A stretch of DNA of 28,796 nt, taken from positions 1 through 28,796 of the IMG/VR virus record IMGVR_UViG_3300020283_000019. One strand, given 5' to 3'. Source of the stretch: a virus. The notes beneath the pieces were generated by a model, which was not told the DNA's origin, did not search any database, and saw only the letters and a program-made list of their open reading frames with translations. Positions 24,012 through 28,796 of the stretch are shown piece after piece (position 1 is the stretch's first letter; each line of letters begins with the position of its first letter). Position numbers and translations under genes: made by a program.

Positions 24012-24246
24012 CTTTTAATTCCCTTAGTTCAATTACAGTATCTAGTTTTTGTTGCAATCTAATTAAATCATTATCTAACATACGCACTCTGTCGATTAAA
24101 GCGATTAAAGTAACGTTTGCATCAGTCAATTTAGCTTTTATCTTTTTAGTAATAAAATTCCAAATATAGTAAAGAATATATAGTAACCCTACCGTGGCTA
24201 CGATAGGAAAACCATATTCACTAATTATTATGGCTATGTTATCCAT
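23983..24246 (-). CDS. Small one-TM membrane protein, holin-like candidate (paralogue 1)
   Basis: This 87-residue protein has a short N-terminal segment ISEYGFPIV leading into a single transmembrane helix (about 10-33), a basic KKIKAK stop-transfer, a cytoplasmic helix (NVTLIALIDRVRMLDNDLIRLQ) and an acidic tail (EEPKEDEE). The neighbour at 24246-24527 shares ISE-GFPI, the TM, and DxRVxxxxxDxIR, so these are tandem paralogues. Small membrane proteins of this design in late phage clusters are often holins or spanin-like, but nothing here proves that. It directly precedes the csgF-like gene, and a link with that envelope cassette is also possible. Confidence 0.55.
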   Translation of the reverse strand: MDNIAIIISEYGFPIVATVGLLYILYYIWNFITKKIKAKLTDANVTLIALIDRVRMLDNDLIRLQQKLDTVIELRELKDEEPKEDEE

Positions 24247-24527
24247 TAATCTCTACGAGCATCATTCTTACCGTCAGCTCTTGCAATACGTTCTAAATCA
24301 GGTCTAATACCTAATACGGAACACATAGTAGCATCAACTCGAATCATATCATGATTCATAGTTTTTACCCTGTTATCTAACGCTGTAACAATATTATGAA
24401 TACCGTCTACCTGACCTACGACGCTTTCTAAAATATATTTTACGGTAAGAAAAATAAAAAACCCGCCTAATAAAGACATGGCTATGGGAAAACCAACTTC
24501 GCTTATTAATGTAAGATAGGTTTGCAT
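24246..24527 (-). CDS. Small one-TM membrane protein, holin-like candidate (paralogue 2)
   Basis: This 93-residue protein has ISEVGFPIAMSLLGGFFIF as the start of a transmembrane helix (about 8-32), then a helix with ALDNRVKTMNHDMIRVD that aligns with ALIDRVRMLDNDLIRLQ of paralogue 1, and a charged C-terminus. The two genes share one base. Duplication followed by divergence could have produced a two-subunit membrane complex or a holin/antiholin pair. The assignment rests on topology and position only. Confidence 0.55.
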   Translation of the reverse strand: MQTYLTLISEVGFPIAMSLLGGFFIFLTVKYILESVVGQVDGIHNIVTALDNRVKTMNHDMIRVDATMCSVLGIRPDLERIARADGKNDARRD

Positions 24528-24694
24528 TCTTCTAAATCCTCAACCGATATTATTCCGTCTAGCATACCTACTACTATTACACCATAATGTTCTGCTTGTT
24601 CTTCTGCTTCTTCGAAAGACTCCGCAATAATATTAGGACCTTCGTGAATAGTTCCTTGGAATCTAAATTCTGTAAGAAACACTTTTAAAGACAT
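24506..24694 (-). CDS. Small conserved phage protein, unknown function
   Basis: This 62-residue acidic protein is free of membrane segments: a beta-strand start (LKVFLTEFRFQGTI), then SFEEAEEQAEHYGVIVVGML and a short acidic end. I recall relatives in marine phages without function. It is coupled to both neighbours (22-nt overlap with paralogue 2, one base shared with the membrane gene upstream). The clean coding overlap and typical composition make it a real gene. Confidence 0.5.
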   Translation of the reverse strand: MSLKVFLTEFRFQGTIHEGPNIIAESFEEAEEQAEHYGVIVVGMLDGIISVEDLEECKPILH

Positions 24695-25041
24695 TAATCA
24701 CCGCCTTTAAAGTTTTTGCTTTGCCCTGATGTTCCTGCATAAATACCAAAGACTGCTGCCATTGCTCCTACTACGATTGATACTAATGCTGATTGTTCTA
24801 GGTTAGGTTCTGGTAATTCCATAAACCAGATAACAACTTTGTAAAGGAGTACGATATAAACACTTACAAAAATTCTGGGAAAGATACGCCATGCGTCTAT
24901 AGTTTTAGCTAAATGTACCCAGTTTATATAAGGGTTTTCTCCTTTATTATTAGGCGTAACGTCTATATCTAATTCTAATTTCTTTTTTATTGGGGGTTCT
25001 TTTTCAACTATAGCGTTATCAGTTATTATTTTTTCTTCCAT
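24694..25041 (-). CDS. Two-TM membrane protein, holin candidate
   Basis: This 115-residue protein has a charged, soluble N-terminus (about 1-45), then DAWRIFPRIFVSVYIVLLYK entering a first transmembrane helix (about 53-75). A short PEPNLEQ loop leads to a second helix (about 80-100, LVSIVVGAMAAVFGIYAG), and the C-terminus is short and polar. The two-TM hairpin, the length and the position in a late cluster that also encodes a lysozyme make this the best holin candidate in the window. I recall similar DAWRxFPR proteins in marine phages. A GAGG ribosome site precedes the ATG, and it starts 16 nt inside the nuclease gene. Confidence 0.6.
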   Translation of the reverse strand: MEEKIITDNAIVEKEPPIKKKLELDIDVTPNNKGENPYINWVHLAKTIDAWRIFPRIFVSVYIVLLYKVVIWFMELPEPNLEQSALVSIVVGAMAAVFGIYAGTSGQSKNFKGGD

Positions 25042-25469
25042 GATATATCCTCTACTGGTGTAAATAAACCTAACTCAATAAGTTTAGCTCTATTAAGTAA
25101 ATGAGTTTCTTCTACTTCTTGTTTGTTTTGTCCATAATATGCTACTGCATAATGACCGTCAACCATAGCTTTATTTATATCTACACCATCACAAACTACG
25201 GTGCCTAACACTCTACCGTATTTACCACGAGAATCTTTTAGCTCTGTTCTAATAACTACTTGTTCTGCAGTATCTATAGCGTTTTGTAAATACGCAGCAG
25301 CTAATTTACCTCTAACTTTTTCATCTTTATTTCTAGTTCTAGATTCTGGAGTATCAATAGCATATAACCTAACTCTAGTTTTAAAAGAAACATCAAAACC
25401 TAAATCTAAAATAACGTCTATAGTATCACCGTCGACAACACGTTCTACTGTACAGCCGTACTCATACAT
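25026..25469 (-). CDS. Staphylococcal nuclease-like (thermonuclease family) protein
   Basis: Proteins of this family cleave DNA and RNA with calcium. I start the gene at the ATG at 25469 (147 residues). A GAGG lies 5 nt upstream and the overlap with the previous gene is then only 8 nt; the longer start at 25562 would overlap it by 101 nt. Motifs are VERVVDGDTID, VRLYAIDTPESR and YGRVLGTV, supplying the Asp, Glu and Arg residues of the SNase active site. No signal peptide is present, so it probably acts inside the cell, for example in host DNA breakdown or DNA processing. It lies between basic-protein and holin-like genes. Confidence 0.8.
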   Translation of the reverse strand: MYEYGCTVERVVDGDTIDVILDLGFDVSFKTRVRLYAIDTPESRTRNKDEKVRGKLAAAYLQNAIDTAEQVVIRTELKDSRGKYGRVLGTVVCDGVDINKAMVDGHYAVAYYGQNKQEVEETHLLNRAKLIELGLFTPVEDISWKKK

Positions 25470-25644
25470 TTCTGCCTCGTTTTTTAGTAGTAGTTCTTGC
25501 TTGTCTAAAATTCTTTTTACTTGGTGCACCTTTACTTCCTGGTTTACGCATACGTTCACCACTACCTGCTTTTATACGTCTACGTTTTGCATGAATATTC
25601 GCCCACAGTCCTGGACGTTTGCTTTTACCTTTTTTCTTTTTCAT
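25462..25644 (-). CDS. Tiny basic phage protein (GLWANIHAKR type)
   Basis: This 60-residue protein is about 40 percent Lys/Arg. The core PGLWANIHAKRRRIKAGSGE with MRKPGSKGAP after it is, in my recollection, strongly conserved in marine phages and even in large eukaryotic viruses. Its function is unknown. Nucleic-acid binding or packing within the particle is plausible because of charge. It sits next to four other basic proteins and overlaps the nuclease gene by 8 nt. Confidence 0.65.
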   Translation of the reverse strand: MKKKKGKSKRPGLWANIHAKRRRIKAGSGERMRKPGSKGAPSKKNFRQARTTTKKRGRNV

Positions 25645-25908
25645 TTAACACTTCCATCTTCTTCTTGCTTGTCTCAACCTAGAATTAGGATTTTTTGCTG
25701 CTTTAGGAAACTTCTTCATTTGTCCTGCTGATCTAGCACAAAATGATTTACGTCTCTTAGCTGCTTTACTACCTTTTTTGACTTTACCAGTAACAGCGGT
25801 TTTTAATTTACTTCCAGGATTCATACGTCTATACGCTTTTACCCCTGCAGCAGTCATACCCGCACCTTTTTTAGTAGGTCTAAAATTCTTTTTATTACGT
25901 TTAGGCAT
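25645..25908 (-). CDS. Small basic phage protein (KGAGMTAAGVKAYRR type)
   Basis: I choose the ATG at 25908 (87 residues, MPKRNKKNF...), because an AGG site precedes it and it avoids overlap with the neighbour; an upstream ATG at 25965 would overlap that gene by 44 nt. The body GAGMTAAGVKAYRRMNPGSK, TAVTGKVKKGSKAAKRRKSF, CARSAGQMKKFP and RLRQARRRWKC belongs, as I recall, to a conserved domain of unknown function seen in marine phages and giant viruses. Two Cys could bind metal. DNA binding is likely on charge alone. Confidence 0.65.
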   Translation of the reverse strand: MPKRNKKNFRPTKKGAGMTAAGVKAYRRMNPGSKLKTAVTGKVKKGSKAAKRRKSFCARSAGQMKKFPKAAKNPNSRLRQARRRWKC

Positions 25909-25921
25909 TTTCGCCTGTTTT

Positions 25922-26227
25922 CTAGGCACGTCTTTTTCTCCTTCTTGTGGTTTTCTTTTTAGCAAACGTTCTTACGTTAGTCGGTTTACCTCCTGGATTT
26001 CCTGCCGCTCTTTTTCTACGTACCGCACTTTTACGTTGTGACGCAGTCATACTTCTAGCTTTAGCTCGTGGAACACATTTAGGGTATTTTCTTTTAGATT
26101 TACCTTTAGCAGACTTACGCCCACATTTTTGAAACTTACCTTTTTTCTTAGGAGCACCTATATCAACCCAATCACCTTTAGGTCCTTTACCAAACCATTC
26201 TGTTAGTCCACCTTTAGGTTTTGCCAC
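25922..26227 (-). CDS. Small basic Cys-containing phage protein (DUF5872-like)
   Basis: This 101-residue protein carries GLTEWFGKGPKGDWVDIGAP, FQKCGRKSAKGKSKRKYPKC, VPRAKARSMTASQRKSAV and GGKPTNVRTF, the blocks I recall for DUF5872 proteins of marine phages and giant viruses. The two Cys in the KCGR...YPKC segment are constant in that family as I remember it. No function is established. The neighbour at 26214 overlaps it by 14 nt, so the run is co-transcribed. Confidence 0.7.
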   Translation of the reverse strand: MAKPKGGLTEWFGKGPKGDWVDIGAPKKKGKFQKCGRKSAKGKSKRKYPKCVPRAKARSMTASQRKSAVRRKRAAGNPGGKPTNVRTFAKKKTTRRRKRRA

Positions 26228-26516
26228 TTTTCTTCCTCGCTTTCCTAATAGCTTCTTTTCCGCGTTTAAAAATACTAACTACTTGTGTTTTACCCATGAC
26301 TTTAGCTCTTTGCTCACCAACGGTAAGTATTTGTATTTTTCTAGCAAAAGGTTTTTTAACCTTTTTAACTTTAGCAACTGTTGCTCTAGCATCAGCAGGT
26401 GTTGCAAACTTAATTTTAACAGTGTCTTTAGGATTTTCATCTGTATATAACCTTCTACCAGACCCTTTTGGTTTTTTACCTGTACCTTTTTTAGGGTCGC
26501 GTTTTTTCTTAGGCAT
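26214..26516 (-). CDS. Small basic phage protein, unknown function
   Basis: This 100-residue protein starts with a very basic stretch (MPKKKRDPKKGTGKKPKGSG), then has a folded-looking part: RLYTDENPKDTVKIKF, ATPADARATVAKVKKV and ARKIQILTVGEQRAKVMGKT. The DTVKIKFATPADA segment suggests a small alpha/beta domain. It belongs to the run of basic genes, sharing one base with the 59-residue gene before it. No family function known to me. Confidence 0.6.
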   Translation of the reverse strand: MPKKKRDPKKGTGKKPKGSGRRLYTDENPKDTVKIKFATPADARATVAKVKKVKKPFARKIQILTVGEQRAKVMGKTQVVSIFKRGKEAIRKARKKSGKT

Positions 26517-26695
26517 TATTTATAGCCACCACCACGTTTCTTATACGTACGTACTAACCAACCGTTAGCATAAGCACTTGGGTAAACTTTAAATTTACGT
26601 TTAGCTTCCGCTTTTACTCTTGCGTATAATGCAGGATTAGTTGGCGTAGCTCCCTTTTTCTTTTTAGTAGTTTTCTTTTTCTTTTTTGCGGGCAT
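26516..26695 (-). CDS. 59-residue basic phage protein
   Basis: The gene is too short for many gene finders. It runs from the ATG at 26695-26693 to TAA at 26518-26516, whose last base is the first base of the following ATG. It encodes a Lys-rich N-terminus (MPAKKKKKTTKKKKGATP), then LYARVKAEAKRKFKVYPSAY and ANGWLVRTYKKRGGGYK. I recall this YPSAYANGWLVRTYKKRGGG block in many marine phages. The fit between neighbours without gaps supports it as real. Function unknown, probably nucleic-acid binding. Confidence 0.7.
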   Translation of the reverse strand: MPAKKKKKTTKKKKGATPTNPALYARVKAEAKRKFKVYPSAYANGWLVRTYKKRGGGYK

Positions 26696-26696
26696 T

Positions 26697-27371
26697 TTAA
26701 TCCTCGTATAAATTGTTAAATGTAATTGCAGGGTCTAAGTAACTTTCATGCCCTTCAGCAGAATGTACCCACTGAGAGGGTTTAAAGTCGGGTGCTCCAT
26801 TACCTGTTACCCATAAAGCAGGACTTGTTGCTCTTACTCTATTATTAGGTAAAGCTACGAAGTTACCTTTCCACTTACAATCTTCAGTTATATATAGCAC
26901 ATGAGATTGTTTATGTTGAGCAGGGTCATCAGCAATATCGCTATCGGTATAGTCTACGGTAAACATATAACGACCAGTATAGAACTCGCCGTCTATTTTA
27001 CAAAGCCAAGGACTAGAACTGACTCTATCCATAATCACTATAGAATGGTTTCTTGATTCACAATCCCAAGGTTGAGCTAAATGATCTTCCATTGGTTCTG
27101 GGAAATCCTGACTAGGAATATCTGCAACTAATGCTTGTATTGGCATTCTAGCCCACATAGCACCGCCGTGGATATTACCTTCATTATTATCGTCACAATT
27201 AGCTTCTTCTCCAGTAAAAACTACTTGAAAACTTAATGATCTATCAGGAATAGTAGTAACTGCTATTGCTAATGCATGAATATACTCATCTTGGTATTCT
27301 TCATGGTTTTTAGTAAACTCTCGTCTAACCCAACATTTAAAATGGGGGATGTTACTTATTAAATAAGGCAT
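26697..27371 (-). CDS. Conserved phage protein of unknown function
   Basis: This 224-residue acidic protein is rich in Trp and His and stands out among the basic genes beside it. Notable segments are HFKCWVRREFTKNHEEYQDE, ALAIAVTTIPDRSLSFQVVF, EGNIHGGAMWARMPIQALVA, QPWDCESRNHSIVIM and FYTGRYMFTVDYTDSD. I recall near-identical blocks in marine cyanophages and other phages. The high conservation of such proteins suggests an important role in the particle or in assembly, but no fold or motif tells which. Confidence 0.55.
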   Translation of the reverse strand: MPYLISNIPHFKCWVRREFTKNHEEYQDEYIHALAIAVTTIPDRSLSFQVVFTGEEANCDDNNEGNIHGGAMWARMPIQALVADIPSQDFPEPMEDHLAQPWDCESRNHSIVIMDRVSSSPWLCKIDGEFYTGRYMFTVDYTDSDIADDPAQHKQSHVLYITEDCKWKGNFVALPNNRVRATSPALWVTGNGAPDFKPSQWVHSAEGHESYLDPAITFNNLYED

Positions 27372-27374
27372 AGC

Positions 27375-27521
27375 TTATTTCTTTTTCTTTTTAAGAATTT
27401 TACGTTTTTTAGATTTTTTTCTTAAAGAACCGCCCTTAGACATCTTCCTTAAAGAACCACCTTTAGACATCTTCCTTAAAGAACCACCTTTAGACATTTT
27501 TTTACGTTTGTGCATTGGCAT
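27375..27521 (-). CDS. 48-residue basic protein with three tandem repeats
   Basis: I start at the ATG at 27521, which has a very strong AGGAGG site 6 nt upstream (within the last codons of the lysozyme gene). The longer start at 27587 would overlap the lysozyme gene by 64 nt. The protein is MPMHKRKK, three exact MSKGGSLRK units and a KKSKKRKILKKKKK end: more than 40 percent Lys/Arg, without hydrophobic core. It is probably a nucleic-acid-binding tail-like peptide. Function unknown. Confidence 0.6.
   Translation of the reverse strand: MPMHKRKKMSKGGSLRKMSKGGSLRKMSKGGSLRKKSKKRKILKKKKK
27417..27497 (-). repeat. 27-nt tandem repeat, three copies, coding
   Basis: Three head-to-tail 27-nt units encode MSKGGSLRK each. 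They are almost identical in bases (for example cttaaagaaccacctttaga), so duplication is recent or maintained, and copy number may vary between relatives. Confidence 0.8.
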
Positions 27522-27523
27522 AA

Positions 27524-27967
27524 TTAACCTCCTTTTAATACACGTTTTTGTAATCTTACTGCTCTTTGTTTGACTTGTGTAGCCCAACGACTATCCATCA
27601 TTTCCGTAGCAGCAAGTTCCCAGTTTCTTTCAGATAACGCTGCTAAAAATTTTTTAAATTTTTTTAACCGTGTAATACCTAAATTGAAACACATATTAGC
27701 TAACACTAATTGTATATCTTCAGGCAGCTCTCGCCACCAAGATAAACTTCTATCTAACTCTTTAAAAACTATTTCTATATCGTTTTTAAAACACTCGTTA
27801 ATTCTTTTAGTAGATATTTTTGTACCTACAGGATCACCCCATTCTTTATCTTTATCTGTTATTAAATGCCCTATTCCAAAAGTATGATAACCAAGATGAT
27901 CTAAATAAATTTCGTTAATACAACCTTCGTCTACTTTTAATTCTTCTCTAAGTTTTTCTATATTCAT
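27524..27967 (-). CDS. T4-type lysozyme endolysin (GH24)
   Basis: The enzyme cuts the N-acetylmuramic acid to N-acetylglucosamine bonds of peptidoglycan to release progeny. The 147 residues align with T4 lysozyme. The catalytic triad is complete within KVDEGCINEIYLDHLGYHTF, giving the E11, D20 and T26 equivalents, followed by GIGHLIT. Later SLSWWRELPEDIQLVLANMC and FNLG match the lysozyme C-terminal lobe. There is no signal peptide or transmembrane segment, so release across the membrane needs a holin; candidates lie at 23983-25041. The gene sits 2 nt after a small virion-type gene. Confidence 0.9.
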   Translation of the reverse strand: MNIEKLREELKVDEGCINEIYLDHLGYHTFGIGHLITDKDKEWGDPVGTKISTKRINECFKNDIEIVFKELDRSLSWWRELPEDIQLVLANMCFNLGITRLKKFKKFLAALSERNWELAATEMMDSRWATQVKQRAVRLQKRVLKGG

Positions 27968-27969
27968 AA

Positions 27970-28296
27970 TTACTCAATAGGTATAGTGGTAGCCCCTGCT
28001 AAAGAAACCGTAACTTTGCCAAGTGCTGTTGTGCCTTGTGTACCTTTTTCTGTGCCTGTGTAGAGCTTAACCCATTGTTCTCCTGTCCAAAGTTGTATTT
28101 GATTAGTTGAAATATTCCAAATTAAATCTCCTGTTCTAAAACTTGTAGAATTTCTTTGTTCTTCTGTAAAGTTATTAGTCGAACCAACATCTACTTTATT
28201 TAAGCTAAGTTCTAAAATTCTTACTAGTCTATTAAATATCTCAGGAGATAGTTCATTTTGAGCAAAAGGTAATTTAGTTTCTAATATTTTAGCCAT
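27970..28296 (-). CDS. Small virion-type protein
   Basis: This 108-residue protein has a helical front (LPFAQNELSPEIFNRLVRIL, ELSLNKVD) and a beta-rich end with GDLIWNISTNQIQLWTGEQW, then VKLYTGTEKGTQGTTALGKV. The IWNxxTNxxQxWxGxxWV motif is common in tail-associated and fibre-linked phage proteins. It shares one base with the stop of the tail-hub-like gene. The family is uncertain; its place beside that gene and the lysozyme supports a tail role. Confidence 0.5.
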   Translation of the reverse strand: MAKILETKLPFAQNELSPEIFNRLVRILELSLNKVDVGSTNNFTEEQRNSTSFRTGDLIWNISTNQIQLWTGEQWVKLYTGTEKGTQGTTALGKVTVSLAGATTIPIE

Positions 28297-28796
28297 TATC
28301 TTTTACCGTCAGGTTGTGTTTCTATACGTGTTGCCCCTACTTTAAACCCTAGTCCTGTTACAGTAGTGTCTGTATCATCAGATTGAATTCTTAATACTGC
28401 TTGTCTACCTCTAACTCTAGTATCTATTTTAGTTGTTACTGAGGTACAAGAACCAGTAGCTCCTACGCTTAAATCTTCTCCAGGAAAATTTCTTTTCTTT
28501 AAAACTAAATTTACTTTTTGTCCAGAAGCACCTGTGCTTCCTGTGCCATTAAAAGTTACATCAGGTATTATTCTACTAACAAACTGAAACTCCTCTCCTT
28601 CACCTAAATCGAAATCACTAGACTCTATAAAAACATTAGTCATAGCATTTCCATCATCATCATTACCTAATTCATGATCAAATAAATAATTAGAAGAAGT
28701 TGCTTTAGGGTTAGCAAAAATACCTTCATCTAACCAAGCTGTTCTAGAAAGTTCTCCTATCATCCAAACATTTTCTTCATAATTATAAGTAACGTA
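28296..28796 (-). CDS. C-terminal part of a tail-hub / P22 gp10-like packaged-DNA stabilisation protein (5' end beyond window)
   Basis: The frame is open past the ATG at 28763 to the window edge (YVTYNYEENVW precedes MIGELSR), so that ATG is internal and about 166 residues of a longer protein are present. The pattern RTAWLDEGIFANP, NYLFDHELGNDDDGNAM, FIESSDFDLGEGEEF, FVSRIIPDVTF, VRGRQAVLRIQSDD and ETQPDGKR resembles the C-terminus of tail accessory proteins that plug the portal in P22-like podoviruses. The call is from memory of that family; the missing N-terminus would decide it. Confidence 0.55.
   Translation of the reverse strand, partial: YVTYNYEENVWMIGELSRTAWLDEGIFANPKATSSNYLFDHELGNDDDGNAMTNVFIESSDFDLGEGEEFQFVSRIIPDVTFNGTGSTGASGQKVNLVLKKRNFPGEDLSVGATGSCTSVTTKIDTRVRGRQAVLRIQSDDTDTTVTGLGFKVGATRIETQPDGKR

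Noticed and set aside
25469-25562. Longer N-terminus for the SNase-like protein
   Set aside because: It would overlap the upstream gene by 101 nt, and the ATG at 25469 has a good ribosome site and an 8-nt overlap.
25201-25731. Plus-strand open frame of 176 codons, Ser/Thr/Phe-rich
   Set aside because: It lies opposite the SNase-like and basic-protein genes, whose Lys/Arg codons lack stops on the other strand; the minus-strand products have clear motifs.
26221-26568. Plus-strand hydrophobic open frame of 115 codons that looks like a membrane protein
   Set aside because: Its hydrophobicity is the antisense of Lys-rich codons (AAA/AAG read as TTT/CTT); the basic minus-strand genes fit the neighbours without gaps.
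1-28796. tRNA genes, CRISPR arrays, insertion sequences, integrase or attachment sites
   Set aside because: I looked for cloverleaf arms, regularly spaced repeats, transposase motifs and tyrosine/serine recombinase motifs and found none I could support.

Overview
The window looks like part of the genome of a lytic, tailed marine bacteriophage. It is AT-rich and tightly packed, with many 1-8 nt gene overlaps. Several proteins look familiar from marine metagenomic and cyanobacterial phages, such as a set of tiny lysine/arginine-rich proteins. I see no integrase, repressor, tRNA, rRNA, insertion sequence or CRISPR array. Terminase, portal and major capsid genes are not in the window and presumably lie beyond its edges. 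A podovirus-like virion is suggested by a P22 gp10-like tail-hub C-terminus and by large virion proteins without a clear tape measure, but this is inference. The host is unknown; a low-GC marine Gram-negative bacterium is likely because the secretion genes imply an outer membrane.

Almost everything is on the minus strand, so the order of expression runs from high to low coordinates. (1) 28796-27375: end of a tail-hub-like protein, small virion proteins, a T4-type lysozyme and a repeat-bearing basic protein. (2) 27371-24246: an uncharacterised phage protein, a run of tiny basic proteins, a staphylococcal-nuclease-like protein and three small membrane proteins that are holin candidates. (3) 24011-19263: the outstanding part, a five-gene envelope/signalling cassette encoding a CsgF-like protein, a CsgG-like outer-membrane lipoprotein, a secreted curlin-repeat-like protein, a secreted FecR-domain protein ending in curlin-like repeats, and a membrane-bound CHASE2 class III adenylate cyclase. 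(4) 19178-9884: a cupin-like protein and five virion-type proteins, including one of 1140 aa. (5) 9891-8449: the only plus-strand gene, an SNF2-type helicase. (6) 8160-1: a replication and DNA-modification operon with three conserved phage proteins, an archaeo-eukaryotic primase, an AlkB-like dioxygenase, a UvrD-like helicase, a methyltransferase, a 5-hydroxymethyluracil-DNA kinase helical-domain/aGPT-pyrophosphorylase-like protein, and a thymidylate-synthase-family protein cut by the window edge.

Two systems stand out. The TS-family and HMUDK/aGPT genes suggest that genomic thymine is hypermodified through 5-hydroxymethyl-dUMP. The curli-like cassette, joined to a FecR/CHASE2-cyclase pair, could build a phage-encoded fibre or secretion pore on the infected cell and couple an envelope signal to cAMP. 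I recall csgF/csgG-like genes being reported in some marine phages, but I do not recall this five-gene combination being described. Its role (superinfection exclusion, aggregation, lysis help, host reprogramming) is open.
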